DNA of 64,000 bases from Exiguobacterium acetylicum (GCF_019890935.1 NZ_CP082333.1:2382001-2446000); one strand, 5' to 3'. Positions 35,462-45,908 are shown, counted from the stretch's first letter. Numbers and translations are program-made. The notes: generated from the sequence alone by a model not told the origin.

Positions 35462-36439
35462 TTAATCAATCGGTGTAAACGATCGGCTTGAGAATTTATC
35501 CGTGACGACTAACGCGAACAACTCATTATCTTGCACGAAAATCCCTTTCGAACCATATACTTTCGGACTGGCTGTCTCGCCCGTGATCGTTTTGTCCTTT
35601 CGATCGATCGAATAGAGATAGAGCGCTTCTGAATCGAGTGTGTAGATCCGACCTTGTCGTTCAGCAAGACCAATCGGACGGAACTCGGACTCGAACGATT
35701 TCTTCGCATCACTTCGCATCCCACTCGCCGCTTCAATCTTCTCACGTTTGATGACTGACAGATAAGGCGGTTTCTGTTTTTTCTTCAATGCACGTTTTTT
35801 CTTTTCCGAGGCGTCAGGATCAATCTTGATCTTATCCTCTTTCATCGCGAAATAAGTCACCTCGACTCGTCCCAGTGCTCGAATATGATTAATCGTATAG
35901 AATTCTTTTTTCTTCGCATCATATCCAAGACCATGGAAACTATCCCGTATCGTCGTTCCTTGTACTTTTTCACGTTTTTCTTCGCTCCAGACACCGTCTT
36001 TTCGCGTAATCGTGACCAGAATCTGATTCGACGTCAATAACGCGACGGTCTCCCCGTCAACCAGCGTCATACCGTCAAGACCAGCGAGCAACAACTTTCC
36101 TTCTTCTAACTGGAAAGATGCGTTGATGCGTTCCCCGGTTCCACTGATTTCAAAGAAACGATAATCGTCTGTGACGACGAGGTACGAACCAATGGAATCA
36201 TCATATAACATGTGTTGGACATTTTTGATTAACGGCTCTTCCGGGTTCGGAATAGCTGAAGGCGTTTTCGGTGGCACCTGTTTAACGGCTGCCTGATGCT
36301 TTGATTGCGTCTCGATTTTCGCGAACGTTTCCTGAATACGTGACAACGTCTCCGGCTTCGAGAAGACGAGCAGTACGCAAAGGATCAACCCCGAAACGAC
36401 AGCAAAAATCGTTGTATAGACTATATAAGATCGTTTCAT
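35462..36439 (-). CDS. Membrane-anchored protein, possible SdiA-regulated-like propeller
   Basis: 325 residues. One N-terminal signal anchor (about 5-27) puts the rest outside the cell. The remainder shows repeated beta-rich blades: YLVVTDDYRFFEIS, GLDGMTLVDGETVALLTS and FHGLGYDAKKKEFYTINH. These are reminiscent of the SdiA-regulated/YjiK or esterase-like-phytase propellers. A lysine-rich insertion lies at about 216-236. The family assignment is tentative, from pattern only. Monocistronic. Alternatives are any secreted beta-propeller. Confidence 0.6.
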   Translation of the reverse strand: MKRSYIVYTTIFAVVSGLILCVLLVFSKPETLSRIQETFAKIETQSKHQAAVKQVPPKTPSAIPNPEEPLIKNVQHMLYDDSIGSYLVVTDDYRFFEISGTGERINASFQLEEGKLLLAGLDGMTLVDGETVALLTSNQILVTITRKDGVWSEEKREKVQGTTIRDSFHGLGYDAKKKEFYTINHIRALGRVEVTYFAMKEDKIKIDPDASEKKKRALKKKQKPPYLSVIKREKIEAASGMRSDAKKSFESEFRPIGLAERQGRIYTLDSEALYLYSIDRKDKTITGETASPKVYGSKGIFVQDNELFALVVTDKFSSRSFTPID

Positions 36440-36524
36440 TGATGGTACTCGCCTTTCTTTCTCGGTTTCTGATTCAGTGTAGCAGAAGGTCGTTGAAAAA
36501 AAAAGCGGACTTGCGACCGAAATG

Positions 36525-36568
36525 AAGAAACCCCTTCCATGCGCGACAAGCGAATGAAAGGGGCTATG
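36525..36568 (-). terminator. leuS terminator
   Basis: On the minus strand AGCCCCTTTCAT pairs with ATGGAAGGGGTT, followed by TCTTC. The T run is short. Confidence 0.6.
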
Positions 36569-36570
36569 GC

Positions 36571-38976
36571 TTAGTTTGCCACGATGTTGATTAATTTTTT
36601 CGGTACGACGATGACTTTACGAACTGTTTTGTCGCCGATCCATTCTTGTGTCTTTTCATCAGCAAAGGCAAGTGCTTCGATTTCTTCTTTTGTCGCATCG
36701 ATGTTGATTTCGATTTTCGAGCGAACCTTTCCGTTCACTTGAATGACGAATTCCATCGTATCGCTGACGAGTTTCGATTCATCGAATGTTGGCCATGCCG
36801 CATACGTCAATGTTTCTTCAAATCCAAGTTGTTCCCAGAGTTCTTCACCAAGGTGTGGTGCGACTGGCGTTAACAATTGGATGAATCCACGAAGGAAGTG
36901 ACGCGGAAGAACCGGCTGTTTGTTTGCTTCGTTGACGAAGACCATGAGTTGCGAAATTCCGGTGTTGAACTGGATGTTCGCGAAGTCTTCCGTGACCTTC
37001 TTGACCGTCTGGTGGTATGTCCGCTCGAAGTCAGCATCGACTTCTGTGACGTCCTGAATGTCTGCTGTCCGTTCGAACAAGCGCCAGACACGATCGAGGA
37101 AACGACGCGCCCCGTCAAGACCGTTCTCAGACCAGGCAACTGATGCATCGAGTGGTCCCATGAACATTTCGTACAAGCGTAATGTATCCGCACCATGCGA
37201 TTTAACGATTTCATCCGGGTTGATGACGTTACCGCGTGATTTCGACATCTTCTCGTTGTTCTCTCCAAGAATCATCCCTTGATTGTACAACTTCTGGAAT
37301 GGTTCTTTTGTTGGTACGACACCTGCATCATACAAGACTTTATGCCAGAAGCGCGCATACAACAAGTGGAGAACGGCGTGTTCCGCACCACCAATATAAA
37401 TATCGACTGGAAGCCAGTATTTTAATTTTTCTGGATCCGCGATCGCCTCTTCATTGTGCGGATCGATGAAACGAAGATAATACCAGCAGCTTCCGCCCCA
37501 TTGTGGCATCGTATTCGTCTCACGACGCCCTTTCATTCCTGTTTCAGGATCCGTATAATCCAACCAGTCTTCCGCAAGCGCAAGTGGTGATTCGCCTGTA
37601 CCAGACGGTTTGATTTCCGGAATGATTGGAAGTTCGAGCGGTAATTCCTCTTGGCTGAGTGTCTTCATCGAACCATCTTCCATATGAACGACTGGAATCG
37701 GCTCGCCCCAATACCGTTGACGACTGAACAACCAGTCGCGGAGACGATACGTGATTTTCTTACGTCCGACTTGATTCGTTTCGAGTTCAGCAATCATCGT
37801 CTCGATTGCTTCTTGTTTTCCAAGACCATCAAGCATATGCGAGTTGACGTGTTCGCCCTCTCCTGTATAGGCTGCTTCATCAACGTTTCCACCCGCGACG
37901 ACTTCAACGATTGGCAAGTCGAATTGTTTCGCGAATTCATGGTCGCGCTCATCGTGTCCTGGAACCGCCATGATTGCACCCGTTCCGTACGAAGCAAGGA
38001 CATAATCAGCGATCCAGATTGGAAGACGATCACCTGAGATTGGATTGACGGCGAAAGCACCCGTGAAGACGCCTGTTTTTTCCTTCGCTAAATCCGTCCG
38101 CTCGAGGTCTGACTTCGTTTGGACTTGCGAAATGTACGTATCGACGGCTTCCTTGTGATCTGCTGTCGTGATGTCAGCTACGAATGGATGCTCCGGCGCA
38201 AGCACGAGGTACGTCGCACCAAAGATCGTGTCCGGACGTGTCGTAAAGACCGTGACTTGTTTTTTGTGTCCATCAATCGTGAAATCGATCTCAGCACCTT
38301 CTGATTTCCCGATCCAGTTCCGTTGCATCTCTTTGACAGAATCCGGCCAATCAAGGTCATCGAGATCTTCAAGAAGACGATCCGCATATTCCGTGATTTT
38401 CAAGACCCATTGACGCATCGGGACACGCACGACCGGATGATTTCCGCGTTCCGATAATCCGTCGATGACTTCTTCATTCGCAAGAACGGTTCCAAGTGCT
38501 GGGCACCAGTTGACCGCTACTTCGTCCACGAACGCAAGTCCTTTCTCATACAACTTCGTAAAGATCCACTGTGTCCATTTGTAGTACTTCGGATCCGTCG
38601 TGTTGATTTCACGATCCCAGTCATAGGAGAATCCAAGTTCTTTCAACTGACGCTTGAACGTCTCGATGTTTTTCGCTGTGAATTCACGTGGGTCATTCCC
38701 TGTATCGAGGGCGTATTGCTCTGCTGGTAACCCGAACGCATCCCATCCCATCGGGTGCAAGACGTTGTATCCTTGCATCCGTTTCATACGTGCGAGGATA
38801 TCGGTTGCTGTGTAGCCTTCCGGGTGACCGACGTGGAGTCCGGCACCTGACGGATACGGGAACATATCAAGGGCATAAAACCCTTCTTTTTCTGGATCTT
38901 CTGTCGTGACGAAGGCGTTGTCTTGATCCCAACGCGCCTGCCATTTTGGTTCGATTTCGCGATGATTGTACGGCAT
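36571..38976 (-). CDS. leuS: Leucyl-tRNA synthetase
   Basis: 801 residues, the bacterial LeuRS length. Class I signatures: [12 protein letters not shown] (HIGH-type, about residue 48) and KMSKSRGNV (about 577). The CP1 editing domain lies between them, with [12 protein letters not shown]. It charges tRNA-Leu. Expression is controlled by the upstream T-box leader with a leucine CUC specifier. Single-gene transcript. RBS GGAGGAAAAG. Confidence 0.98.
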   Translation of the reverse strand: MPYNHREIEPKWQARWDQDNAFVTTEDPEKEGFYALDMFPYPSGAGLHVGHPEGYTATDILARMKRMQGYNVLHPMGWDAFGLPAEQYALDTGNDPREFTAKNIETFKRQLKELGFSYDWDREINTTDPKYYKWTQWIFTKLYEKGLAFVDEVAVNWCPALGTVLANEEVIDGLSERGNHPVVRVPMRQWVLKITEYADRLLEDLDDLDWPDSVKEMQRNWIGKSEGAEIDFTIDGHKKQVTVFTTRPDTIFGATYLVLAPEHPFVADITTADHKEAVDTYISQVQTKSDLERTDLAKEKTGVFTGAFAVNPISGDRLPIWIADYVLASYGTGAIMAVPGHDERDHEFAKQFDLPIVEVVAGGNVDEAAYTGEGEHVNSHMLDGLGKQEAIETMIAELETNQVGRKKITYRLRDWLFSRQRYWGEPIPVVHMEDGSMKTLSQEELPLELPIIPEIKPSGTGESPLALAEDWLDYTDPETGMKGRRETNTMPQWGGSCWYYLRFIDPHNEEAIADPEKLKYWLPVDIYIGGAEHAVLHLLYARFWHKVLYDAGVVPTKEPFQKLYNQGMILGENNEKMSKSRGNVINPDEIVKSHGADTLRLYEMFMGPLDASVAWSENGLDGARRFLDRVWRLFERTADIQDVTEVDADFERTYHQTVKKVTEDFANIQFNTGISQLMVFVNEANKQPVLPRHFLRGFIQLLTPVAPHLGEELWEQLGFEETLTYAAWPTFDESKLVSDTMEFVIQVNGKVRSKIEINIDATKEEIEALAFADEKTQEWIGDKTVRKVIVVPKKLINIVAN

Positions 38977-38996
38977 GTCTTTTCCTCCTCTAATCT

Positions 38997-39251
38997 AAAA
39001 AAACCGGTCCTCCGCCCCTAGGAATAGGGACGAAAGACCGGTTTGGCTTCCGCGGTACCACCCACGTTGTCTGTCTATGACAGACCGCTTGATTCACGGA
39101 TAACGGTGTGAAAGACCGGATTCGCTACTACGACTTCACGAATCGTGCTCCCTGACGAGTTCACGGTTGTTACCGACTGGTTCGCACCTTCCACCAGCTC
39201 TCTTGACGGCACCTTTCCCCTACTACTTCAGTTCCATGCAATTGACTATCT
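38997..39251 (-). promoter_or_regulatory. T-box leader of leuS (specifier CUC)
   Basis: Read on the minus strand. Stem I carries AGAGAG and the GGTGGAAGGTGCGAACC distal elements (about 39176-39204), with the specifier loop GAACTC at 39157-39162, so the codon is CUC (Leu). The T-box proper, GGGTGGTACCGCGG, lies at about 39049-39062. The terminator stem AAACCGGTC...GACCGGTTTTTTT lies at 38997-39044. Uncharged tRNA-Leu should favour the antiterminator and so leuS transcription. All canonical elements are present. Confidence 0.95.
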
Positions 39252-39257
39252 TTTCCT

Positions 39258-39287
39258 AGTGTAATCTGTTTCTTCCTCAAGCGTCAA
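39258..39287 (-). promoter_or_regulatory. leuS promoter
   Basis: Minus strand TTGACG (39282-39287), 18 bp, TACACT (39258-39263), immediately before the T-box. The -35 overlaps the 3' end of the upstream HAD gene. Confidence 0.65.
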
Positions 39288-39928
39288 CGCTTCCGTAAAA
39301 TTTCCTCGATTTCTGCATGCGATCGCGCTACATGATCCGCTTGTTCTAGACGTTGCATCGGCATCCGATCATCGAGAAGCGCAATCACTTCCATGCCTGC
39401 TGCTTTAGCGCCGATCATCCCGTTCGCAGCGTCTTCAATGACGAGACAATCTTCAGGTGCGTGCCCGATTCGTGATGCTGCAAGATGAAAAATCGCAGGA
39501 TCAGGCTTTGAACGCACGACTTCTTCCCCACTGACGTAATGTGTGATGGGAAGCTCATAATGACGGATGACGCGTTCGATTTTTTGAAGCGAACTCGAAG
39601 AGGCGATCCCGATATCGTAACCAAGAGACGCCGCTTGCTCGATGACTTGTTTGACTCCCTCTTTTAACCCACATTCCTCCGGTTTTGCATGAATTTGAAA
39701 CAACCGATGTTCTTCTTCTAGTAACGCACTAGCTGTTTCTTTTAGCTGATGCTGGGTGACAAGCTCTTCCCACATCTCATCACCTGTTTTTCCCATGAAC
39801 GTCGCATACTGAACCGGATCGAGCGGAATCGATAACGTTTTGAACATCTGCTGATGGACTTCAAAGTAGCGGATTTCACTATCTAAGATGACCCCATCCA
39901 TATCAAAAATTAGACCTCGTTTTTTCAA
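39284..39928 (-). CDS. HAD-family phosphatase (beta-phosphoglucomutase-like)
   Basis: 214 residues. HAD motif I is FDMDGVILDSE with both aspartates; motif II is IASSSS; motif III Lys lies in VRSKPDPAIF; motif IV is VIEDAANG. An alpha-helical cap after motif I places it in subfamily I (phosphoglycolate phosphatase/beta-phosphoglucomutase-like). The substrate cannot be assigned. The leuS promoter starts inside its 3' end. Confidence 0.9.
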   Translation of the reverse strand: MKKRGLIFDMDGVILDSEIRYFEVHQQMFKTLSIPLDPVQYATFMGKTGDEMWEELVTQHQLKETASALLEEEHRLFQIHAKPEECGLKEGVKQVIEQAASLGYDIGIASSSSLQKIERVIRHYELPITHYVSGEEVVRSKPDPAIFHLAASRIGHAPEDCLVIEDAANGMIGAKAAGMEVIALLDDRMPMQRLEQADHVARSHAEIEEILRKR

Positions 39929-39969
39929 GACACATCCCCCTCAATTGATCTATCATGATTTCAGCATAT

Positions 39970-39999
39970 CAAAAAAACGACTACACGATGTAGTCGTTT
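39970..39999 (-). terminator. Terminator of the acyltransferase gene
   Basis: On the minus strand AAACGACTAC-ATCGT-GTAGTCGTTTTTTT, 23 bp past the stop of the 40023-41057 gene. Confidence 0.85.
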
Positions 40000-40022
40000 C
40001 GCCTTCTTCATTTAGTTACTGT

Positions 40023-41057
40023 TTAACTTGTCGCCATTCGGACACTAGTTTGTCGGTAAGCCGGAAAATAATCCGAATCAGCATCTGATCCGTATCGTAC
40101 ACATAACTGATCGTATATAGCTGGCTGAAGAATCGATTTTCCTTGATGATACTCAAATAAACGATACCCGGTGTAACGGCATTTACTCTCAAAGAGACTA
40201 TCCCGTTCTTGATATCCACCCCCGAGATGTTGTTCGACAAGACCGCGTGCTTTCGCCTGAAGAATTGCTTCGTACTCGAGTCGTTGATTCGGAAACATCT
40301 TCGCTTCGTCCCGCTTACACCCAATCAAATGACCGTGGGCATATTCTTTCCCAAGCAATACGAAGTATCCACCAACAGGTTCTCCGTCGATTTCCGCAAT
40401 CAGTAACAATGGCTCACAGAGTGGATTTTCTTCAAATAATTGCTCAAAATAACTCGCCGTAAAATAGTAATGAGCCGAAGCATTCTTCCGGTCCATCGTT
40501 TCATGATACAACGCTACAAAGACAGGTAGGTCGTCTCGCGTTCCTGTTCTAACGGTTAAAGGAGAGGCAAGCGATTTGCGAATCATACTTCTCGTCTTCT
40601 TATGAAATGTCTGCATGATGTCCTCTAGTGAAGGGCGTAAATCGATACTCGTCGTATGACGGATGAAGGAGACTTTCGTCCAATCCCGCATGAAGCGTTC
40701 ATTCCCCGTCAATGGATTAAAGCGAATCATTTCTGAGACAATCGCTTCTCGCTTTGCCCACCTTTCAAACAATAAGCGTGCATGCTGCATTTCAGTCGCA
40801 GTCAGTTGACCGATGATTTCCGGTCCACCATAGCCATACGGCGTGATGAGATCTGAATAAGGCGTATCAAAAATCCGGCGCTTCAAAAAGGGATAGAACA
40901 GTGTTCCTGCATCAGCTTCATAACGGAATAGCACCGCTTGCTCAGACGGTCTAGCGTTGAGCGTGACATATTGGTGACTGTAGAAGATATCAAGAGGCTG
41001 TTGCTGTACGTGTGTCGTCCAAGTTGCGGCATCTGTGATGAATTGACACCTTTCCAT
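40023..41057 (-). CDS. GNAT/FemAB-like acyltransferase
   Basis: 344 residues from the ATG at 41057 after GGAGGTG. The N-terminal half has a vestigial GNAT fold (YPFLKRRIFDTPYSDLITPYGYGGP), and the C-terminal half carries the acyltransferase segment (GEPVGGYFVLLGKEYAHGHLIG, LGGGYQERDSLFESKCRY). The layout fits FemAB/BioF2-like (Acetyltransf_6) proteins, which transfer amino acids or acyl groups to cell-surface precursors. The substrate is unknown. Monocistronic with its own terminator. Confidence 0.78.
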   Translation of the reverse strand: MERCQFITDAATWTTHVQQQPLDIFYSHQYVTLNARPSEQAVLFRYEADAGTLFYPFLKRRIFDTPYSDLITPYGYGGPEIIGQLTATEMQHARLLFERWAKREAIVSEMIRFNPLTGNERFMRDWTKVSFIRHTTSIDLRPSLEDIMQTFHKKTRSMIRKSLASPLTVRTGTRDDLPVFVALYHETMDRKNASAHYYFTASYFEQLFEENPLCEPLLLIAEIDGEPVGGYFVLLGKEYAHGHLIGCKRDEAKMFPNQRLEYEAILQAKARGLVEQHLGGGYQERDSLFESKCRYTGYRLFEYHQGKSILQPAIYDQLCVRYGSDADSDYFPAYRQTSVRMATS

Positions 41058-41196
41058 TCGTGCACCTCCAGTCAAAAAGAAGCAACGTTCATATGACCTT
41101 TCTTTTTCAAGTTCTTGATTAGAAAGTACCCGTTTCTTTGCCGAAATATTCCATATTATTAAATGTTTATTTTATGATTTTCAAACGAATGACGTA

Positions 41197-41230
41197 ACAA
41201 AAGACAGCGGTCATAATGTCCGCTGTCTTA
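41197..41230 (-). terminator. Terminator of the MFS gene at 41241
   Basis: On the minus strand AAGACAGCGGAC-ATTAT-GACCGCTGTCTTTTG. Confidence 0.8.
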
Positions 41231-41240
41231 CAGATGATGC

Positions 41241-42419
41241 TCATGATGTGATTTTAGGAATGGCACGAAGGAAGACGACGCCCGCTAACAGGATCAATCC
41301 AATCAATGTCAAGAAGACCGCTGACATACCGGATAAATCGTAGATCAACCCTCCAACGGTCGGACTGATCATCCGCCCCGCTGAAGCAGCAATATTGACG
41401 TACCCTTGGAATTCTCCTTCTTTTCCGATCGGCGCGAGTCTCGCTGCCATGGCAGGAACTGCTGGCCAGATGAACATCTCACCAATCGTCAAGATGATCA
41501 TCGCGACGAGGAACATCTTGAAGCCGCCTGCGAACGGAACGATCAGATAAGACAAGAGGAAGATTCCTGTACCGGTCATCAATTGTCGCTTTAAGTCATC
41601 TCCAAACCAACGAAGAATTGGTGTTAGTAAAGGTTGTGCGAACACGATGAGTGCTCCGTTGATCGTCCAAAGAATCGAGTACTCGGAAATCGTGACACCG
41701 AGCGATTTCGTGTGTACGGCAAAGGTTCCTTGCCATTGCACATAAACGAACCAAAGTAAGGCATAACCAATCGAGACGAGCAACATCGTCCGTGCCGCAC
41801 CGCGTGCAAGGGGTGTCCGTGTCGTTTCGATTTCATCATGCGCCGCATGCATCCGCGCCGGTGCCTGAATCCAGGACAAACCAACGAACAAAATGATGGC
41901 AAAGGCGATGTAGAGGACGAGATTGGCGATGAAGATGTACTGAATCGAAAAGGCAGCGATTTGACCACTGACTGCTGTCCCGAGCGCTACACCGACGTTT
42001 TGGGCGACATAGATCGCATTAAAGGCACGGCGCCCGCCTTCCGGCCAGATGACACCCGTCATCGCGTAGATCGTCGGAAAAACCATCCCACCGACGAATC
42101 CAATCAATCCAAGCATCGCGACGTATCCGAGGTACGTCTGATGAAACAGCAACAAGCCGACGGAAGACAGGACAAGTCCGATGACACTGATGACAAGCGT
42201 CTTCTTGCCACCGAGACGGTCAAACGCTTTTCCACCTAAGTAGTTTCCGACGATTGCTAAGGCCGAGTTGACGAACAATGCCATCCCTGCTTTTGTCATC
42301 GACTCTCCTAGATATTCATGAATATATAATGTATTAAACGGCCATAAAAAAGAGGATCCCGTCGTATTGATGGCCATCGCAAGGACGAGGATCCAGACCG
42401 CTTTTGGTAATTTTGGCAT
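41241..42419 (-). CDS. MFS transporter, drug/exporter-like
   Basis: 392 residues, twelve predicted helices. MFS motif A appears between helices 2 and 3 (GGKAFDRLGGKKT). It starts MPKLPKAVWILVLAMAINTTGSSF, typical of the YttB/MdtG-like exporters in Bacillales. The substrate is unknown. RBS AGGAGG lies before the ATG, and it stands alone. Confidence 0.87.
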   Translation of the reverse strand: MPKLPKAVWILVLAMAINTTGSSFLWPFNTLYIHEYLGESMTKAGMALFVNSALAIVGNYLGGKAFDRLGGKKTLVISVIGLVLSSVGLLLFHQTYLGYVAMLGLIGFVGGMVFPTIYAMTGVIWPEGGRRAFNAIYVAQNVGVALGTAVSGQIAAFSIQYIFIANLVLYIAFAIILFVGLSWIQAPARMHAAHDEIETTRTPLARGAARTMLLVSIGYALLWFVYVQWQGTFAVHTKSLGVTISEYSILWTINGALIVFAQPLLTPILRWFGDDLKRQLMTGTGIFLLSYLIVPFAGGFKMFLVAMIILTIGEMFIWPAVPAMAARLAPIGKEGEFQGYVNIAASAGRMISPTVGGLIYDLSGMSAVFLTLIGLILLAGVVFLRAIPKITS

Positions 42420-42593
42420 ACCTGTGGTCCTCCTATTTCATTCTCAACCTTGCCACTTTACGCAATCCGTCCCCTAACTGTCAAGCCACTTCGCTTTTCG
42501 TCAACGAATCAAAAAATGATATAATGCAGAAAGAATCTTGCACATACTGAACCATTACTAGAAAAACAGACTATAGGAACAGGAGTCTATGCC

Positions 42594-43172
42594 ATGTCAC
42601 TTGCCCGTGTACTACCTTATACGAAACAATTACTCGAGTCCGTTATCGAGCCCGGAGACTGCGTCGTCGATATGACTGCCGGAAATGGACATGATACACA
42701 GTTTTTAGCAGAACGCGTTGGTCCAGAAGGAAGGGTCCTTGCGTTCGACGTCCAGGCACAAGCCATCGAGGAATCGACGCGACGTCTCGACGAAGCCGGA
42801 ATGTTAGCACGTGTCGACCTTTATCATGAGAGCCACATCCATGTCGGTGCCCGTCTTTCGGACGAACAACGTCCTGTCCGCGCCGGTGTCTTCAATCTCG
42901 GATACCTGCCCGGAAGCGACAAATCAATCACGACGACAGGAGAAGAGACGCTCGAAGCACTCGATGCCCTCCTCCCGGTCCTCGCTCCCGGCGGTCTTGT
43001 CGTCCTCGTCGTCTATCACGGTCACCTGGAAGGAAAACGTGAACGCGATGCTGTCCTCGATTACGTCACAGCCCTTGATCAGCAAGATTATGCCGTTCTC
43101 CAGTATCGCTTCTTGAATCAACAAAATCATCCCCCGTTCATCATCGCGATCGAGAAAAAAGTACGCGGATGA
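42594..43172 (+). CDS. mnmM: MnmM-type tRNA methyltransferase (YtqB)
   Basis: 192 residues, class I SAM methyltransferase. Motif I VVDMTAGNGHDTQFLA is followed by VLAFDVQAQAI; the family signature FNLGYLPGSDKSITT replaces the usual motif IV; VVYHGHLEGKRE follows. B. subtilis YtqB has been identified as MnmM, which methylates 5-aminomethyl-2-thiouridine at the tRNA wobble position. Orthology is inferred from these motifs and from proximity to metK, as in Bacillus. Confidence 0.88.
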   Translation: MSLARVLPYTKQLLESVIEPGDCVVDMTAGNGHDTQFLAERVGPEGRVLAFDVQAQAIEESTRRLDEAGMLARVDLYHESHIHVGARLSDEQRPVRAGVFNLGYLPGSDKSITTTGEETLEALDALLPVLAPGGLVVLVVYHGHLEGKRERDAVLDYVTALDQQDYAVLQYRFLNQQNHPPFIIAIEKKVRG

Positions 43173-43180
43173 TGGGACAC

Positions 43181-43219
43181 AAAAAAGTGATGCCCCTTTT
43201 TTAGAGGCATCACTTTTGT
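43181..43219. terminator. Bidirectional terminator after mnmM
   Basis: AAAAAAGTGATGCCcCTTTTTTAGAGGCATCACTTTTG. Confidence 0.85.
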
Positions 43220-43223
43220 TATT

Positions 43224-43928
43224 TCATTCTTCAACAAGCTTAAAGAACAACATTAATTTTTCTGCAAACCGTGTGTTCAACCGTTCGAAACTAAAATGCG
43301 GAAAACCGTGTAGACGTTGTAAGTAAATCTGATCGCCACCCATTTTCCGGCATACTTCAAGTGTCAACTTGACGTCTGCGAACTGATCGTCCGGTGCATA
43401 AAAACAAGCCAAGTTCACACGCGGCAGTTTTTTTCGTTCCTCGTCATGTACGACGATCTCTTCTTCGATTTCCCGGTACTGTGCATAGGTCAGTTCACCG
43501 ATGCGAACGGTATCTTCCGTACTTTGACCAAACGGCAACGTACCGAGTGGCGCATCGGGCCGGAAACGATCGAACGCACTTGCGAAGACTTGTTTGACGC
43601 CTCCGAGTTGTTTTGAAGGGTGCCAATCAAATAACGGTGAAATGAACGCAAGGCTTGCGACCGGTAATTCATATTCTTGCAACAGACGATTGACGACAAG
43701 TGCGCCCATGCTACAGGCGACGATATGAATCGGTAGCTTGCGTTTCCCTGCTTCACGTAATGCTTCTTTTAACAGTTGACCATGTTCTTCAAACGAGATG
43801 CGACGTGGTGCGTCGACGAGCAATACTTCATACTCTCGTTCGAGTACCCGAATCAAAGCTTCACTCGGACGGGCACGCAGTTGTAACGGGTAGACTAATA
43901 CGATGATTCCTGTTGGTTGTTCAACCAC
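43224..43928 (-). CDS. Alpha/beta-hydrolase-like protein
   Basis: 234 residues from a GTG start (AGAGGTGAG upstream). The segment IHIVACSMGALVVNRLL looks like a nucleophile elbow, but with Ala in place of the first Gly of GxSxG (ACSMG). A late Asp (FYAPDDQFADV) and His (LHGFPHFSF) complete a plausible triad. Probably a serine hydrolase of unknown substrate. Convergent with mnmM. Confidence 0.72.
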   Translation of the reverse strand: MVEQPTGIIVLVYPLQLRARPSEALIRVLEREYEVLLVDAPRRISFEEHGQLLKEALREAGKRKLPIHIVACSMGALVVNRLLQEYELPVASLAFISPLFDWHPSKQLGGVKQVFASAFDRFRPDAPLGTLPFGQSTEDTVRIGELTYAQYREIEEEIVVHDEERKKLPRVNLACFYAPDDQFADVKLTLEVCRKMGGDQIYLQRLHGFPHFSFERLNTRFAEKLMLFFKLVEE

Positions 43929-44006
43929 AAACTCACCTCTTCACTTCATACTTCTTTTTTACGATACCTTATTTCAAACGCAAACGAAACCGTCCCAAGA
44001 CGGATT

Positions 44007-44495
44007 TCACGAGGCGACATGGCGAAGACGAATGACAGATTCTACTTGCCCAAAGACTTCTTCCGTCATCTCACTGAGTTCTTCAAAACCGAATGAGGTC
44101 AAGAACTGACGTGCTTTATAGTTACGTGCTTCCACGTAGACTTCGAGTGGGACGGCTCCTTGTCGTTCGAGTTCACGGATCAGTCGTCGCCCGATGCCGT
44201 TTTGCTGATATTTCGGCAAGACGTACAGACGAACGATCTCCCACGTTCCCTCAACATCAACAGCATGAATGAAACCGACGATTTCCTCATCGATGATTCC
44301 GACATAAAAATACTCTCCCCGTGCTTCTTCTGCCGTCCGGATCGCACGAACGACCTCCTCTTGCGGATACGCTTCCTGCACGAAATGCGCTTTCGAGCGC
44401 TCGGAATAGATTTCTGCATACGTATCCAACCAGGATGTGACGGCAATATCATGAATACGTCCTGCATCGGCTGGAATAGCTTCGCGTATTTCCAT
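44007..44495 (-). CDS. GNAT family N-acetyltransferase
   Basis: 162 residues. A GNAT core is evident: MEIREAIPADAGRIHDIA start, EIVRLYVLPKYQQNGIGRRLIRELE (acetyl-CoA loop Q-x-x-G-I-G), and the late VYVEARNYKARQFLTSFGFEE. Substrate unknown. It lies 78 bp upstream of the hydrolase gene on the same strand. Confidence 0.88.
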   Translation of the reverse strand: MEIREAIPADAGRIHDIAVTSWLDTYAEIYSERSKAHFVQEAYPQEEVVRAIRTAEEARGEYFYVGIIDEEIVGFIHAVDVEGTWEIVRLYVLPKYQQNGIGRRLIRELERQGAVPLEVYVEARNYKARQFLTSFGFEELSEMTEEVFGQVESVIRLRHVAS

Positions 44496-44590
44496 AATCG
44501 GAACCCCCCTTTGTATTCATACGAATCGACTCATGTACTTTTACCCTCTTCTAGAAAAAACATTCGTTTCCTGCAAAGTTCCCCGTAAAC

Positions 44591-44630
44591 AAAAAAGTCC
44601 GAAAACCCGCGTAGGGTTCTCGGACTTTTT
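44591..44630 (-). terminator. metK terminator
   Basis: On the minus strand AAAAAGTCCGAgAACCC-TACGC-GGGTTTTCGGACTTTTTT, just past the metK stop. Confidence 0.9.
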
Positions 44631-44632
44631 GA

Positions 44633-45841
44633 TTATGCGAAACGTTTTGCTTGTTCTTCAAGAACTGCTGCTTTATCTGTTTGCTCCCATGGAAGCTCAA
44701 CATCTGTACGACCGAAGTGACCGTATGCAGCTGTTTGACGATAGATCGGACGACGGAGATCAAGCATGTTGATGATTCCAGCCGGACGAAGATCGAAGTT
44801 TTCAGCAACCAATTCGACGAGTTGCGCTTCAGGAAGTTTTCCTGTACCGAATGTGTCAACCGCGATTGATACTGGGTGCGCGACACCGATTGCGTACGCG
44901 AGTTGAACTTCTGCTTTGTCTGCAAGACCTGCAGCAACGAGGTTCTTCGCGACGTAACGTGCTGCGTATGCAGCTGAACGGTCGACTTTTGTTGGATCTT
45001 TACCTGAGAATGCTCCACCGCCGTGGCGTGCGTATCCACCGTACGTATCAACGATGATCTTACGACCCGTCAATCCAGCATCTCCTTGTGGTCCGCCGAT
45101 GACGAAACGACCAGTTGGGTTGATGAAGAATTTCGTTGCTGCGTCGATGTATTCAGCCGGGATGACCGGTGTGATGACGTGTTCTTTCAAGTCAGCTTGG
45201 ATTTGCTCAAGTGTGACTTCTTCTGCGTGTTGTGTCGAGATGACGATCGTATCGACACGAACCGGCTCGTTGTTCTCGTTGTATTCGACCGTGACTTGTG
45301 TTTTTCCGTCCGGACGAAGGTAGTCGAGTTGACCGTTTTTACGCACTTCTGCCAAACGGCGTGCGAGACGGTGTGAGAGCGAGATTGGAAGTGGCATGAG
45401 TTCTGGTGTTTCTTTCGTTGCGTAACCGAACATGAGACCTTGGTCTCCTGCACCGATTGCATCGATTTCTGCATCAGACATGCTACCTTCACGTGCTTCA
45501 AGCGCTTGGTCGACACCAAGAGCGATGTCTGCTGATTGCTCATCGATTGATGTCAATACAGCACACGTGTCCGCGTCGAAACCGTATTTCGCGCGTGTAT
45601 AACCGATTTCACGAATCGTTTCACGGACGACTTTTGGAATGTCGACGTAAGTCGATGTCGTGATCTCACCTGCAACGAGAACGAGACCTGTCGTGACAGA
45701 AGTTTCTGCCGCAACACGCGCGTTTGGATCCGCTGCGAGGATTGCATCAAGAATTGAATCCGAAATTTGGTCACAGATTTTATCTGGATGACCTTCAGTG
45801 ACTGACTCCGACGTGAATAGTCGGCGATTAAGGTTTGTCAT
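44633..45841 (-). CDS. metK: S-adenosylmethionine synthase
   Basis: 402 residues from the ATG at 45841 (GGGAGGG upstream); longer in-frame starts lie inside the riboswitch leader. Family motifs: [29 protein letters not shown] and the phosphate loop [16 protein letters not shown]. It makes SAM from methionine and ATP. Product feedback at RNA level is expected through the SAM-I riboswitch upstream. Divergent from pckA, as in B. subtilis. Confidence 0.98.
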   Translation of the reverse strand: MTNLNRRLFTSESVTEGHPDKICDQISDSILDAILAADPNARVAAETSVTTGLVLVAGEITTSTYVDIPKVVRETIREIGYTRAKYGFDADTCAVLTSIDEQSADIALGVDQALEAREGSMSDAEIDAIGAGDQGLMFGYATKETPELMPLPISLSHRLARRLAEVRKNGQLDYLRPDGKTQVTVEYNENNEPVRVDTIVISTQHAEEVTLEQIQADLKEHVITPVIPAEYIDAATKFFINPTGRFVIGGPQGDAGLTGRKIIVDTYGGYARHGGGAFSGKDPTKVDRSAAYAARYVAKNLVAAGLADKAEVQLAYAIGVAHPVSIAVDTFGTGKLPEAQLVELVAENFDLRPAGIINMLDLRRPIYRQTAAYGHFGRTDVELPWEQTDKAAVLEEQAKRFA

Positions 45842-45908
45842 GTATGACCCTCCCAAAAAAGAATTTGACGGTGTACTCATTTCCCCTAGTTGAGTGGGAC
45901 GGTAAAAT

